This document shows, in pieces, positions 53,601-63,654 of a stretch of 64,000 bases of DNA. The notes beneath the pieces are model-generated. The model was not told the origin of the DNA and searched no databases. It saw nothing but the letters and a program-made list of their open reading frames with translations. The stretch's first letter is position 1, and each line of letters opens with the position of its first letter. The translations under genes and the position numbers were made by a program. Source of the stretch: Paraburkholderia ribeironis (lineage in GTDB: Bacteria > Pseudomonadota > Gammaproteobacteria > Burkholderiales > Burkholderiaceae); assembly GCF_900019265.1 (NCBI RefSeq), contig NZ_CYGX02000009.1:62001-126000 (forward strand), read 5' to 3'.

Positions 53601-54110
53601 TCATTTTACGATCTTGAGGCGAGCCCTTCCGCCACCTTTCGATCCGTCGTCGTCAGGCTGAGGGCCCTCCGTCGCGGTATCGGCCTTCGCAGCAGCCGTA
53701 TCGGCCGACGACGTCTCGACCGCGCGTGGCGCAGCCGGCGCGGCCGTCTCGTCCGCCAGTTCCGCATCGGCGCCGGAATCCTGCGCTTCGCCGCCCGCCG
53801 ACTCGACCGGGAACGCCATGCCTTGGCCGTTTTCGCGCGCATAGATCGCGAGAATATTGGCGACGGGCACCTCGATCTTGTGCGACTTGCCGGAGAAACG
53901 CGCGCTGAACTCGATCCACTCATTGCCCATCTGCAACTGGCTGGTCGCCTCGAAGCTGATGTTCAACACGATTTCGTTGTCTCGCACAAACTGACGCGGT
54001 ACGCGCGTCTGATTGTCGACCCGGACCGCGATGTGCGGCGTGTAGCCGTTATCCGTGCACCACTCGTAAAGCGCGCGCAGCAGGTACGGCTTGGTGGAAA
54101 TCTCTTGCAT
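53601..54110 (-). CDS. sspB: SspB, ClpXP specificity-enhancing factor
   Basis: Adaptor that delivers ssrA-tagged and other substrates to ClpXP, 169 aa. The folded domain is clear: KPYLLRALYEWCTDNGYTPH, TRVPRQFVRDNEIVLNIS, GNEWIEFSARFSGKSHKIEV, ANILAIYARENGQGM. A long acidic, Ala-rich linker follows, ending in the ClpX-binding tail RARLKIVK. Start at ATG 54110 rather than the longer frame to 54167. Downstream of sspA by 70 nt as usual. Confidence 0.95.
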   Translation of the reverse strand: MQEISTKPYLLRALYEWCTDNGYTPHIAVRVDNQTRVPRQFVRDNEIVLNISFEATSQLQMGNEWIEFSARFSGKSHKIEVPVANILAIYARENGQGMAFPVESAGGEAQDSGADAELADETAAPAAPRAVETSSADTAAAKADTATEGPQPDDDGSKGGGRARLKIVK

Positions 54111-54180
54111 CAACAGTCCTCTTGCTGGGCGCGGGCTCGCACTTGATCTATCGTGCGGCGCCCTCACCCCAAAGCCAAAC

Positions 54181-54792
54181 TCAACGACGCATCACCTTTT
54201 CCGAAGGCGTCAGCGCTTCGATATAAGCCGGGCGGCTGAAAATGCGCTCAGCGTACTTCATCAGCGGTGCCGCGTTCTTCGACAGCTCGATGCCGTAGTG
54301 ATCCAGACGCCACAGCAACGGCGCGATCGCGACGTCGAGCATCGAGAACTCTTCGCCGAGCATGTACTTGTTCTTCAGGAAGATCGGCGCGAGCTGCGTC
54401 AGGCGATCGCGGATCGCGAGGCGCGCCTTCTCGTGATTCTTCTCGGCGGCCTTGCCCTTCTCGTTTTCGAGCGTGCCGACGTGCACGAACAGTTCTTTTT
54501 CGAAGTTCAGCAGGAACAGGCGGGCGCGGGCGCGCTGGACCGGATCGGCCGGCATCAGTTGCGGATGCGGGAAGCGCTCGTCGATGTACTCGTTGATGAT
54601 GTTCGACTCGTACAGAATCAGGTCCCGTTCGACGAGAATCGGCACTTGACCATACGGATTCATCACGGCGATGTCTTCCGGCTTGTTAAACAGGTCGACA
54701 TCGCGGATTTCGAAGTCCATGCCCTTTTCGAACAACACCAGCCGGCAACGCTGGGAGAACGGGCAAGTTGTGCCGGAATACAGAACCATCAT
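54181..54792 (-). CDS. sspA: SspA, stringent starvation protein A
   Basis: 203 aa, GST-fold RNA polymerase-associated protein. MVLYSGTTCPFSQRCRLVLF, NPYGQVPILVERDLILYESN, IINEYIDERFPHPQLMPADP and MLDVAIAPLLWRLDHYGIEL are hallmarks of SspA. Functions in stationary-phase and acid tolerance regulation. Operon petABC-sspA-sspB order is the norm for Burkholderia. Confidence 0.95.
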   Translation of the reverse strand: MMVLYSGTTCPFSQRCRLVLFEKGMDFEIRDVDLFNKPEDIAVMNPYGQVPILVERDLILYESNIINEYIDERFPHPQLMPADPVQRARARLFLLNFEKELFVHVGTLENEKGKAAEKNHEKARLAIRDRLTQLAPIFLKNKYMLGEEFSMLDVAIAPLLWRLDHYGIELSKNAAPLMKYAERIFSRPAYIEALTPSEKVMRR

Positions 54793-54829
54793 GTTTACGT
54801 TTCCTCAAAAAGCTGAAGGGCCAGCGCGC

Positions 54830-54855
54830 GGAAAAACCGTTTAGCAGGTTTTTCC
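54830..54855. terminator. hairpin between petC and sspA
   Basis: Stem GGAAAAACC with GGTTTTTCC, 8-nt loop. A short T-run is part of the stem rather than following it, so it may weaken rather than stop transcription from petC into sspA. Confidence 0.45.
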
Positions 54856-54887
54856 TGGCGCCGGCCCCACACCGTGTGGCGGCGTGA

Positions 54888-55643
54888 TTATTTGATATGT
54901 TTCCAGTACGCGGCGTTCAGTCGCCAGGCGAAAAAGCTCAGGATCCCGAGGAACAACAATACCCACACGCCAAGCTGTTTGCGGGTTTGCTGCGTCGGTT
55001 CGGACATCCATGACAGGTACGACACGAGGTCGGCCACAGCAGAATCATAATCTACCGGCGACATCGTCCCCGGAGTGAGCTGCTGGAAGCCGACAAATTT
55101 GTGTACCGTCTCGCCAGTTTTTTCGTCGATTTCGTCGCCGAATTTCGCCGCACGTTGCCCCTGAAGCTGCCACAGCACGTGAGGCATGCTCACGTTCTCG
55201 TACACCAGATTGTTCCAGCCAGTGGGCCGCGTATTGTCGCGATAGAAACTGCGCAGATACGTGTACAGCCAGTCCTTGCCGCGCGCCCGCGCTTCCACCG
55301 ACAGATCCGGTGGCGCCGCGCCGAACCACGTCTTCGCGTCGTCCGGGCGCATTGCCACGGTCATCGTGTTGCCGACCTTGTCGGTGGTGAACAGCAGGTT
55401 CGACTGAATTTCGCCCGGCGTGATGCCGAGGTCGGTCAGCCGGTTGTAGCGCATCAGGTTCGCGCTGTGGCAATTCAGACAGTAGTTTACAAACAATTGC
55501 GCGCCGCGCTGCAAAGAAGCGAAATTCTCCGCGTTATCGGGCGCGCGGTCGAGAGGGAAATTCTCGTCCGCGTATGCCGGAGCGGCCAGCACCGCGAGCA
55601 GTGTCGCGCCGATCAGCGCGCACGTCGAAAGCAGCTTTTTCAT
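54888..55643 (-). CDS. petC: cytochrome c1 of the bc1 complex
   Basis: 251 aa. A signal peptide (MKKLLSTCALIGATLLAVLA, cut after AYA) precedes the heme-binding CLNCH in VNYCLNCHSANLMRYNRL. YENVSMPHVLWQLQGQ, with the axial-Met region, and the C-terminal membrane anchor VWVLLFLGILSFFAWRLNAA complete the protein. Passes electrons from the Rieske protein to cytochrome c in the inner membrane. Start at ATG 55643 with GGAGA; the frame to 55916 overlaps petB antisense and is rejected. Confidence 0.96.
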   Translation of the reverse strand: MKKLLSTCALIGATLLAVLAAPAYADENFPLDRAPDNAENFASLQRGAQLFVNYCLNCHSANLMRYNRLTDLGITPGEIQSNLLFTTDKVGNTMTVAMRPDDAKTWFGAAPPDLSVEARARGKDWLYTYLRSFYRDNTRPTGWNNLVYENVSMPHVLWQLQGQRAAKFGDEIDEKTGETVHKFVGFQQLTPGTMSPVDYDSAVADLVSYLSWMSEPTQQTRKQLGVWVLLFLGILSFFAWRLNAAYWKHIK

Positions 55644-55666
55644 CTTCGTGTTCTCCTGGCTCGCGA

Positions 55667-57046
55667 TTAGTGAGGCTTGAACCGCACCCGTTCGGGTGGC
55701 TGCTTGAACTTGCCAAGCCGCGTCCAGAACGGCATACCGAGGAAAAACGCGAAGTAGATCAACGCGCACACCTGGGCGATCAGCGTCGACGCGGGCGACG
55801 GCGGTCTGGTGCCGAGGAAGCCCAAGGTCAGGAAAGCGAGCACGAAGATCGCGAAGAACGCCTTGTGAAAAAACGGCCGGTAACGGATCGACTTCACCGG
55901 CGAGCGGTCGAGCCACGGCAGGAAGAACAGCGAGATCACCGCGCCGCCCATCACCACCACGCCCCAGAACTTCGACTCAGTGAACGCCATCGCCAGAATT
56001 ACCAGCGCCGCGAGGACCGGCAAGCCGACCTTCCACGTGCCACGCGCGCGCACCAGCGCGAGCAGGCCGAGCAGCGCGATCACGATCATCAGCACGATCT
56101 TGAATGGATCGGTGGTGGCGCGCAGCATCGCGTAGAAGGCGGTGAAGTACCACACTGGCGCGATTTCCGGCGGCGTTTGCAGCGGATTGGCGGGAATGAA
56201 GTTGTTCGCTTCAAGGAAGTACCCGCCCACTTCCGGCGCGAAGAAAATGATCGCGGCGAAGATCACCAGAAACACCGCGGTGCCCATGAAATCGTGCACC
56301 GAGTAGTACGGGTGGAACGGAATGCCGTCGAGCGGCACGCCGTCCGGCCCCTTCTTCGCCTTGATCTCGATGCCGTCCGGGTTGTTCGACCCCACCTCGT
56401 GCAGCGCGACCAGGTGAGCGATCACGAGGGCGATGAGCACCAGCGGAATCGCGATCACGTGAAACGCGAAGAAGCGATTGAGCGTGACGTCCGAGACGAC
56501 ATAGTCGCCGCGAATCCACAGCGACAGATCGGGGCCGATGAACGGAATCGCCGAGAACAGGTTCACGATCACCTGTGCGCCCCAGAACGACATCTGCCCC
56601 CACGGCAACAGGTAGCCGAAAAACGCCTCGGCCATCAGGCTCAGGAAAATCAGGCAGCCGAAGATCCACACGAGTTCGCGCGGCTTGCGATACGAGCCGT
56701 ACAGCAGCCCGCGGAACATATGCAGGTAGACGACGATGAAAAACATCGACGCGCCTGTGGAATGCATATACCGGATCAGCCAGCCCCACGGCACCTCGCG
56801 CATGATGTACTCGACCGACGCGAACGCGAGCGTCGCGTCGGGCTTGTAGTTCATCGTGAGAAAAATGCCGGTGACGATCTGATTGACCAGCACCAGCAAC
56901 GCGAGCGAACCAAAGAAGTACCAGAAGTTGAAGTTCTTCGGCGCGTAGTACTCGGAAACGTGCTTCTTCCAGGTGGCCGTCAGAGGAAAGCGCCGGTCGA
57001 ACCAGCCGACCAGCCCGGTCGTCTCTACTTCGTGATCCATCGCCAT
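55667..57046 (-). CDS. petB: cytochrome b of the bc1 complex
   Basis: 459 aa integral membrane protein. The heme-ligand helices are clear: GWLIRYMHSTGASMFFIVVY, LHMFRGLLYGSYRKPREL and FFAFHVIAIPLVLIALVIAH; the Qo-site PEIAPVWYFTAFYAMLRATT (a variant of the PEW motif) is present. Start overlaps the petA stop by one base (TAATG), so translation is coupled. Oxidises ubiquinol. Confidence 0.97.
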   Translation of the reverse strand: MAMDHEVETTGLVGWFDRRFPLTATWKKHVSEYYAPKNFNFWYFFGSLALLVLVNQIVTGIFLTMNYKPDATLAFASVEYIMREVPWGWLIRYMHSTGASMFFIVVYLHMFRGLLYGSYRKPRELVWIFGCLIFLSLMAEAFFGYLLPWGQMSFWGAQVIVNLFSAIPFIGPDLSLWIRGDYVVSDVTLNRFFAFHVIAIPLVLIALVIAHLVALHEVGSNNPDGIEIKAKKGPDGVPLDGIPFHPYYSVHDFMGTAVFLVIFAAIIFFAPEVGGYFLEANNFIPANPLQTPPEIAPVWYFTAFYAMLRATTDPFKIVLMIVIALLGLLALVRARGTWKVGLPVLAALVILAMAFTESKFWGVVVMGGAVISLFFLPWLDRSPVKSIRYRPFFHKAFFAIFVLAFLTLGFLGTRPPSPASTLIAQVCALIYFAFFLGMPFWTRLGKFKQPPERVRFKPH

Positions 57047-57666
57047 TACGCTTCTCCTTTCTCGTCCTTCCCGATCACGAGGCCCGTGGCCGACGTGAAC
57101 ATGAAGCGCGGGATGTCGAGGTTTTGCGGCGCAGGTTTGTTCTTGAAGACGCGGCCGGCCATGTCGTAGGTCGAGCCGTGGCAGGGGCACAGAAAGCCGC
57201 CGGGCCAGTCGTCCGGAAGGTTGGGCTGCGCTCCCTCCTGGAAGCGTGGCGTCGGCGTGCAGCCCAGATGGGTACAGACTGCGACGGCGACGAGTAGGTG
57301 CTTGTTCTCCGCGCGTGAGCGAAATTCGTTGTTGGCGTAGTCCGGCAGCGGCATCGAGAACGGATTCTCGGTGTGGGGGTCCGCTACCATGCTGTCCGCC
57401 TTCTGGATATCGGCGAGCATCCGGTCGGTGCGGTTGATGATCCACACCGGCTTGCCGCGCCAGGCGACGGTCATCATCTCGCCGGGCTTCAGATTACTGA
57501 TATCCACTTCGACCGGGGCGCCTGCTGCCTTGGCCTTTTCAGATGGTGCAAACGAACTAACAAAGGGTACGACAATGGCAACACCTCCTATGCCACCTGC
57601 TACCGTCGTCGCTACCAGCCAGTTACGGCGGCTGCCGTCGACGCGTTCATCTTCCTTGTCTCGCAT
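57046..57666 (-). CDS. petA: Rieske iron-sulfur subunit of the bc1 complex
   Basis: 206 aa. A twin-arginine-like N-terminus SRRNWLVATTVAGGIGGVAI anchors it, and the [2Fe-2S] cluster ligands are in CTHLGCTP and CPCHGSTYD. The Tat-type signal fits the tat genes nearby. First gene of petABC. ATG 57666 chosen; a GTG at 57678 is also in frame. Confidence 0.96.
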   Translation of the reverse strand: MRDKEDERVDGSRRNWLVATTVAGGIGGVAIVVPFVSSFAPSEKAKAAGAPVEVDISNLKPGEMMTVAWRGKPVWIINRTDRMLADIQKADSMVADPHTENPFSMPLPDYANNEFRSRAENKHLLVAVAVCTHLGCTPTPRFQEGAQPNLPDDWPGGFLCPCHGSTYDMAGRVFKNKPAPQNLDIPRFMFTSATGLVIGKDEKGEA

Positions 57667-57885
57667 TACACGCCCCACTTCTGAGTTGGATTTTCCTTCA
57701 GTCGCTTTCTACCGCCGCTAGTTTGCTCGAATGGAGTCGTCATTTACAAGGGCCGATCGCCAAAAACCGCGCGAAGCCCTTGATAACTCAGGGTTTCTCC
57801 GTACGAATCGCAAACCTTTTCGTACCTCCTTTTAAGTAGCCTCTACGTTATCCGTGCGTTTTACTTCTTTAATGCAATTCGTAAT

Positions 57886-58632
57886 TCAGACAGGGTTGGG
57901 GATATCGATAAACAGGTGCTCGATATCGAACGACTCGGACAGATGCTTGCCCACCGCCTGCACGCCGAAGCGCTCCGTCGCGTGATGGCCGGCCGCGAGA
58001 AACGCGACGCCGCTCTCCGCCGACGTATGCATCACCGACTCCGACACTTCGCCCGTCAGGTAGACGTCGGCGCCCGCGCTGATCGCCGCGTCGAACATGC
58101 CTTGCGCGGCGCCGGTGCACCAGCCCACGCGGCGCAGCTCGCGATCGGCGTCGCCGAACACCAGCGGCTCGCGGCCGAGGGTCTGCTCCACCTGCGCGGT
58201 GAAGTGCGCGAGCGTGATCGGCATCGGAAAGGTGGCGAGCCAGCCGAGGTCGTTCTCGCCGAAACGTGCGTCGCTGATCCAGCCCATCTTCGCACCGATC
58301 TGCGCGTTGTTGCCGAACTCCGGGTGATCGTCGAGCGGCAGGTGATAGGCGAACAGATTCAGATCGTTGCTGAGCAGCAGCTTGAGGCGCGCGTATTTGC
58401 GGCCAGTGATCTGCGGTGCTTCGTTGCGCCAGAAGTAGCCGTGATGGACCAGCACCGCATCCGCGCCCCAGTCGAGCGCGGCCTCCAGGAAGGCCAACGA
58501 AGCGGTCACGCCGGTCGCGAGCTTGTTGACCCGGCGGCGTCCTTCGACCTGCAGTCCATTGGGGCAATAGTCCTTGAAGCACGCGGTTTCAAGGAGATTG
58601 TTCAAGTACAATTCAAGTTCAATCCGATCCAT
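57886..58632 (-). CDS. Nif3-like dinuclear metal centre hexameric protein
   Basis: 248 aa, NIF3/YbgI (GTP cyclohydrolase I type 2-like) family. Metal-binding motifs: [28 protein letters not shown] and [29 protein letters not shown] at the start is also typical. Cytoplasmic; exact reaction uncertain. Divergent from the downstream HtrA-type gene, 19 bp apart. Confidence 0.93.
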   Translation of the reverse strand: MDRIELELYLNNLLETACFKDYCPNGLQVEGRRRVNKLATGVTASLAFLEAALDWGADAVLVHHGYFWRNEAPQITGRKYARLKLLLSNDLNLFAYHLPLDDHPEFGNNAQIGAKMGWISDARFGENDLGWLATFPMPITLAHFTAQVEQTLGREPLVFGDADRELRRVGWCTGAAQGMFDAAISAGADVYLTGEVSESVMHTSAESGVAFLAAGHHATERFGVQAVGKHLSESFDIEHLFIDIPNPV

Positions 58633-58651
58633 ATAAACCTCTAGTCTTCAG

Positions 58652-59872
58652 ATGCTTAGACGCTTTTGGCTGTTCTTTGCCCAAGCGGTGACTGTGCTGT
58701 TGGCGCTGATGTTCATCATTGCGACCCTCAAACCGCAGTGGCTCCAGCATCAAGGGCAATTCGGCAAGCAACTCGCCGAACCGATCGTCGCGCTACGGGA
58801 AGTGGCGCCAGGCATCGGTAGCGGGCCAGCCCAGGCGTCCTATGCAGATGCGGCGCAGAAGGCCATGCCCGCGGTCGTCAACGTGTTTTCCAGCAAGGAT
58901 GGCTCACTGCCACCGGACCCCCGCGCGAAAGATCCTCTGTTCCGCTACTTTTTTGGCGACAAGAACAAACGCAAGCAGCAGGAGCAACCCGCGTCCAACC
59001 TCGGCTCCGGGGTGATAGTGAGTTCGGAAGGTTACATTCTAACGAACCAGCACGTCGTGGACGGCGCCGATCAGATCGAAATCGCGCTGGCCGATGGTCG
59101 CACCGCCAACGCAAAAGTAATCGGCATCGATCCGGAAACGGATCTGGCCGTGCTCAAGGTCAACATGACCAATCTGCCCACCATCACGCTCGGCCGCATG
59201 GACCAGACGCGCGTGGGCGACATCGTGCTGGCGATCGGCAACCCGTTCGGCGTCGGTCAGACGGTGACCATGGGCATCGTCAGTGCGCTGGGCCGCAACC
59301 ATCTCGGCATCAACACGTTCGAAAACTTCATCCAGACCGACGCGCCGATCAATCCGGGCAATTCGGGCGGTGCGCTGGTCGACGTGAACGGCAACCTGAT
59401 CGGCATCAATACCGCGATCTATTCGCGCTCGGGGGGCTCGCTTGGCATCGGCTTCGCGATCCCCGTATCGACCGCGCGCAGCGTGCTGGAGAGCATCATC
59501 ACCACCGGTACGGTCACGCGCGGCTGGATCGGCGTCGAGCCGCAAGACGTGACGCCGGAGATCGCCGAGTCGTTCGGGCTCGAGCAGAAATCGGGCGCGA
59601 TCGTCGCGGGGGTGCTGAAGAGCGGTCCCGCCGATCGTGCCGGCATCAAGCCTGGCGACATCCTGGTCAGCGTGAACGGCCAGGAGATCACCGACACCAC
59701 ACGGCTGTTGAATGTGATCGCGCAGATCAAGCCGGGCACCGCCGCGAAAGTGCATCTGGTGCGCAAGGGCCGCGAGATCGATCTGGCCGTGACCATCGGC
59801 AAGCGCCCGCCTCCGCCGAAGCAACCGGCCGAGGACAACGGCGGCGATCAGCCGGACGAAGAAGGCGGTTAA
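58652..59872 (+). CDS. HtrA-family periplasmic serine protease (DegS/AlgW-like)
   Basis: 406 aa. An N-terminal membrane anchor (LFFAQAVTVLLALMFIIATL) is followed by the trypsin-like domain with ILTNQHVVDGAD (His), TDLAVLKV (Asp) and NPGNSGGALVD (Ser). One PDZ domain (PADRAGIKPGDILVSVNGQE) follows. A single PDZ plus anchor points to DegS/AlgW-type regulated protease in the envelope stress response rather than DegP. A Pro-rich acidic tail ends the protein. Confidence 0.93.
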   Translation: MLRRFWLFFAQAVTVLLALMFIIATLKPQWLQHQGQFGKQLAEPIVALREVAPGIGSGPAQASYADAAQKAMPAVVNVFSSKDGSLPPDPRAKDPLFRYFFGDKNKRKQQEQPASNLGSGVIVSSEGYILTNQHVVDGADQIEIALADGRTANAKVIGIDPETDLAVLKVNMTNLPTITLGRMDQTRVGDIVLAIGNPFGVGQTVTMGIVSALGRNHLGINTFENFIQTDAPINPGNSGGALVDVNGNLIGINTAIYSRSGGSLGIGFAIPVSTARSVLESIITTGTVTRGWIGVEPQDVTPEIAESFGLEQKSGAIVAGVLKSGPADRAGIKPGDILVSVNGQEITDTTRLLNVIAQIKPGTAAKVHLVRKGREIDLAVTIGKRPPPPKQPAEDNGGDQPDEEGG

Positions 59873-59971
59873 GGCACTTCGAGTTGCCAAGCGGGCGATC
59901 GCGGCCGGCGTTGGTGCGGAAGTCAGTGCGAGCGTCGATGCCAGCGCCGAGGCAAACAACCAGAGCGAAAA

Positions 59972-60006
59972 CAGAAAGGGCAGTCCGCGATGGACCGCCC
60001 TTTCTG
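59972..60006. terminator. bidirectional terminator between the HtrA gene and tatC
   Basis: A strong hairpin (CAGAAAGGGC...GCCCTTTCTG) flanked by A- and T-rich bases, between the convergent genes. Confidence 0.85.
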
Positions 60007-60053
60007 CTTTTACCCGTCTGCCTTCTTCGCGCCCAAAGACTCGACGCTCCATG

Positions 60054-60833
60054 TCAGTTCGGTGGGCTCGCCTCTTCGATCGCGACCGGCTGCTTGCCGA
60101 CAAACAGCCGCGCCGCAATGATCCCCGCCTCGTACAGCACGATCAACGGAATCGCCAGGATCAGCTGCGAAAACACGTCCGGCGGCGTCACCACGGCCGA
60201 AATCACGAACGCGCCGACGATCACATACGGACGGATCTCCTTGAGCTTCTTGATGGTCAGCACGTTCATGCGGACCAGCAGCACGACGACGATCGGCACT
60301 TCGAACGTCACGCCGAACGCGATGAACATCGTCAGCACGAAGCTCAGGTAATTGTTGATGTCGGTGGTCATTTCCGCGCCGAGCGGCGCGTTGTAGTGCG
60401 CCATCACACGGAAGATGGTCGGGAACACCACGAAGTACGCGAACGCCATGCCGCACAGGAACAGCGTGTAGCTGCTGGCCACCAGCGGCGCGACCAGCTT
60501 CTTCTCGTGCTGGTAAAGTCCCGGCGCGACGAACGCCCAGATCTGGTACAGCACGATGGGCAACGCGATCACGAAGGCGACCAGCATGGTCACCTTCATC
60601 GGCACGAAGAACGAGCCGGTGACGTCGGTGACGATCATCTTGCCGTCCTTCGGCAGGTTCTGCATCAGCGGGCGCGCCAGCAGACGGAAAATGTCCGGCG
60701 CCCAATACACGAGCCCGATGAACACCACGATGACGGCAAGCCCCGCGCGAATGATGCGGTCGCGTAATTCAACGAGGTGGGAAATGAAGGTCTCTTCAGT
60801 GCCTTCGTCCTGGCTTTGCTGCGGGTCGCTCAC
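60054..60833 (-). CDS. tatC: Sec-independent protein translocase subunit TatC
   Basis: 259 aa, six membrane helices. Start is a GTG at 60833 (VSDPQQSQDEGTEETF) with GAGG before it. SHLVELRDRIIRAGLAVIVV and FGVTFEVPIVVVLLVRMNVL carry the conserved family features. Receptor for twin-arginine signal peptides, including that of the Rieske protein. Confidence 0.95.
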   Translation of the reverse strand: MSDPQQSQDEGTEETFISHLVELRDRIIRAGLAVIVVFIGLVYWAPDIFRLLARPLMQNLPKDGKMIVTDVTGSFFVPMKVTMLVAFVIALPIVLYQIWAFVAPGLYQHEKKLVAPLVASSYTLFLCGMAFAYFVVFPTIFRVMAHYNAPLGAEMTTDINNYLSFVLTMFIAFGVTFEVPIVVVLLVRMNVLTIKKLKEIRPYVIVGAFVISAVVTPPDVFSQLILAIPLIVLYEAGIIAARLFVGKQPVAIEEASPPN

Positions 60834-60867
60834 ACCGGCCCTCGGTAAGAGATTGTCGTTCTGATCA

Positions 60868-61386
60868 TCAGAAGAACCGCGTCGGACGACGCATGGTGGC
60901 GGGCGTATGCCGCGCGACGCGTGCCGCGCCCGACTGCACGCGGGTGCGACGCGTGGTTGCACGCTTGTACCAGGTGGGCATGGCCGTCTGCTTGACGCGC
61001 CAGTTCTTGCGCCTGGGCGCCGCGGCCGGCGTGCGGCCCTGCCATGACGACGTGCCGACATCTTCGAGCGCACCGCCGGCAATGCTCGGCGATACCGACG
61101 TGCCGCTGTTCCACGCGTCGTTCAGTTCGCTCTCGTGCTTGCGCAGATTGTCGTGCACGGCGGTTTCGACATTGCTCGCCGCCGTTTCGAACTCGGTCTT
61201 CATGCGACGCAGTTCGTCGAGTTCGATTTCGCGCGTGACTTCGGCCTTCACGTCGTTGATATACCGCTGCGCACGGCCGAACAGCGCGCCGGCCGTGCGG
61301 GCGACGCGTGGCAGCCGCTCCGGCCCGAGTACGACCAGCGCGACGACGCCGATCAGCGCCATCTTGGTTAGACCGAGGTCCAGCAT
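60868..61386 (-). CDS. tatB: Sec-independent protein translocase subunit TatB
   Basis: 172 aa. MLDLGLTKMALIGVVALVVL then GPERLPRVARTAGALFGRAQ is the TatB anchor, GPxRLP hinge and amphipathic helix. The long C-terminal tail is basic and poorly conserved, as is usual. In a tatABC operon. Confidence 0.94.
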   Translation of the reverse strand: MLDLGLTKMALIGVVALVVLGPERLPRVARTAGALFGRAQRYINDVKAEVTREIELDELRRMKTEFETAASNVETAVHDNLRKHESELNDAWNSGTSVSPSIAGGALEDVGTSSWQGRTPAAAPRRKNWRVKQTAMPTWYKRATTRRTRVQSGAARVARHTPATMRRPTRFF

Positions 61387-61425
61387 GGAGTGGAATGTCC
61401 GTCAGTAGCGCGGGTAAGCCGCGGC

Positions 61426-61800
<375 letters not shown>

Positions 61801-61915
61801 TCATTGTGGCCGCATGACCGCGTCGGCGTTATTACACTGCTGCGCAATCAACATCCGCGCGCTATTGTCTCCGACCAAAACTTGCAATGGGCCTCACCGC
61901 TCGCTCTTTTTTTCG

Positions 61916-62281
61916 TCAGCCCATCCGCAGCCAGGGGCGCGGTCCGGCGAGAATGTGCGCATGCAGGTGATACACCTCCTGGCCGCCGCCCGGACCGGTA
62001 TTGAATACCGTGCGAAAGCCGGTGTCGCCGCCGGTGTATGCGACCCCCAACTGATCCGCCAGACGCGCCACCAAGACAATCATTCTACCAAGCAGCGGCG
62101 CATCGCTTTCAGTGCAATTCGACAGCGTGGCGATGTGCTTGCGCGGAATCACCAGAATGTGCGTTTGCGCCGCCGGACGGATATCGCGAAACGCGACAAA
62201 CTCTTCGTCTTCATGGACTTTGGTCGACGGGATTTCGCCGGCGGCGATCTTGCAGAAAAGGCAGTTCGGATCGTGACTCAT
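61916..62281 (-). CDS. hinT: HIT-family nucleotide hydrolase (HinT)
   Basis: 121 aa. DPNCLFCKIAAGEIPSTKV starts the fold; THILVIPRKHIATL and the catalytic triad VYHLHAHIL (HxHxH) are complete. Cleaves nucleoside phosphoramidates. A cytoplasmic housekeeping enzyme lying in the his-tat run. Confidence 0.95.
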   Translation of the reverse strand: MSHDPNCLFCKIAAGEIPSTKVHEDEEFVAFRDIRPAAQTHILVIPRKHIATLSNCTESDAPLLGRMIVLVARLADQLGVAYTGGDTGFRTVFNTGPGGGQEVYHLHAHILAGPRPWLRMG

Positions 62282-62364
62282 CGTATTCCTGACGCGATAT
62301 GACTGGAGCGCGAAGGCTGGCGTGCCGAAATTCGAACTGGACCCGATAAATGGGCCGCCGGCAT

Positions 62365-62760
62365 TCAGACCCAGCCACGCGGATTCGCAAGCGGCTTGTT
62401 ATCGTACAGATACAGCCAACCTTTGATAATACGGTACAACATCCAGATACTGACGGCCCAGAGCACCGGAATGCCGATCACCACGAGCAGCAGCAGGGCG
62501 CCGATCGCATAACCGAGCAGGCCTAGCCAGAACGTGCGGATCTGCCACTCGAAATGGGCTTCGTACGGCGTGCCAGCCACATCCGGCCGCTTGATGTAGT
62601 TGATGATGATCGCGATCACAATCGTCAGCCCGCCGGTCAGCCAGTGGACCGCATACAGTCCGTACAGCACGTGTGTCAGCGTGCGCAGGCTGCGCTCGCG
62701 CTCAGGCTCCATGGCATTGCGATAAACCGGCGGCGGATAGCTTCCTTGCGACTGTTCCAT
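62365..62760 (-). CDS. DUF4870 family membrane protein
   Basis: 131 aa with three membrane segments (VLYGLYAVHWLTGGLTIVIA, IGALLLLVVIGIPVLWAVSI). The pattern EAHFEWQIRTFWLGLLGYAI with IKGWLYLYDNKP fits DUF4870/TIC20-like proteins. Function unknown; conserved in this position in Burkholderia his clusters. Confidence 0.88.
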   Translation of the reverse strand: MEQSQGSYPPPVYRNAMEPERERSLRTLTHVLYGLYAVHWLTGGLTIVIAIIINYIKRPDVAGTPYEAHFEWQIRTFWLGLLGYAIGALLLLVVIGIPVLWAVSIWMLYRIIKGWLYLYDNKPLANPRGWV

Positions 62761-62850
62761 GCTTGCGTCCTCCCGAAGATGCCCTGAAATGCGCTGAGAT
62801 GCGCTCGGTGCAACATTGGCGCCGGAGCCGGCTACTTCAAGCCGGGCCGA

Positions 62851-63246
62851 TCAATCGCCGTTCTGCTCGCGCTCGCGGCTCTTGCGCAGCGCCTTTTCCT
62901 CGATGCCCGACAAGCCTTCGCGGCGCTCGAGTTCAGCGAGCACATCCGCCGGGTTCAGATCGAAGTGCGACAGCATCACAAGGCAGTGAAACCACAGGTC
63001 CGCCACCTCGCCGACCAGCGCCTTCGGCGCGCCGCCGTGGCGCGCATCCTTGGCGGCTAGCACGACTTCGGTGGCTTCTTCGCCGATTTTCTTCAGCACC
63101 GCGTCATCGCCCTTGTTGAACAGGCGCGACACATAGGAGATGTCCGGATCACCGCCCTTGCGGCTGTCGATGATCGCGGCGAGGCGCATTAGCGTGTCGG
63201 TCGTGGACGTGACAGTGGACGACGTGATTTGCGTGGATTGCGTCAT
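62851..63246 (-). CDS. hisE: phosphoribosyl-ATP diphosphatase
   Basis: 131 aa. The domain [52 protein letters not shown] then [20 protein letters not shown] is clear HisE (all-alpha MazG-like fold). Second step of histidine synthesis. Its ATG overlaps the hisI stop by 4 nt; a Ser/Thr-rich N-terminal tail precedes the domain. Confidence 0.95.
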   Translation of the reverse strand: MTQSTQITSSTVTSTTDTLMRLAAIIDSRKGGDPDISYVSRLFNKGDDAVLKKIGEEATEVVLAAKDARHGGAPKALVGEVADLWFHCLVMLSHFDLNPADVLAELERREGLSGIEEKALRKSREREQNGD

Positions 63247-63653
63247 TTGTAGATATGTTCGGGGTCTTTCAGCACGGGATCGACGGCTTGCCAGTCGCCA
63301 TCTTCCGCCGAGCCTTCGAATTTCTGGAAGAAGCAGGAATGGCGGCCCGTGTGGCAGGCGATACCCGACACCTGCTCCACTTTCAGCAGCACGACGTCTT
63401 CGTCGCAATCGAGCCGCACTTCATGCACATGCTGCACGTGGCCCGACTCCTCGCCCTTGAACCACAGACGCTGACGCGAGCGCGAAAAATACACCGCCCG
63501 GCCGGTCTCGACGGTCTTTGCCAACGCCTCGCGGTTCATCCATGCGAACATCAGCACGTCGTTGGTCGACGCTTCCTGCGCGATCACTGGCACGAGGCCG
63601 TTCGCGTCCCACTTGACCTTGTCGAGCCAATTCACTGCCGAGGGATTCACCAC
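63243..63653 (-). CDS. hisI: phosphoribosyl-AMP cyclohydrolase
   Basis: 136 aa. [60 protein letters not shown] and the metal-binding [20 protein letters not shown] then TGRHSCFF are complete. GTG start at 63653, one base after the hisF stop. Third step of histidine synthesis. Confidence 0.95.
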   Translation of the reverse strand: MVNPSAVNWLDKVKWDANGLVPVIAQEASTNDVLMFAWMNREALAKTVETGRAVYFSRSRQRLWFKGEESGHVQHVHEVRLDCDEDVVLLKVEQVSGIACHTGRHSCFFQKFEGSAEDGDWQAVDPVLKDPEHIYK

Positions 63654-63654
63654 G

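Noticed and set aside
55574..57169. 531-aa plus-strand frame opposite petB/petC
   Set aside because: Arg/His-rich composition without family resemblance; it is a shadow of the G+C-rich pet genes.
59039..60118. 359-aa minus-strand frame opposite the HtrA gene
   Set aside because: Antisense shadow; the plus-strand gene has a complete catalytic triad.
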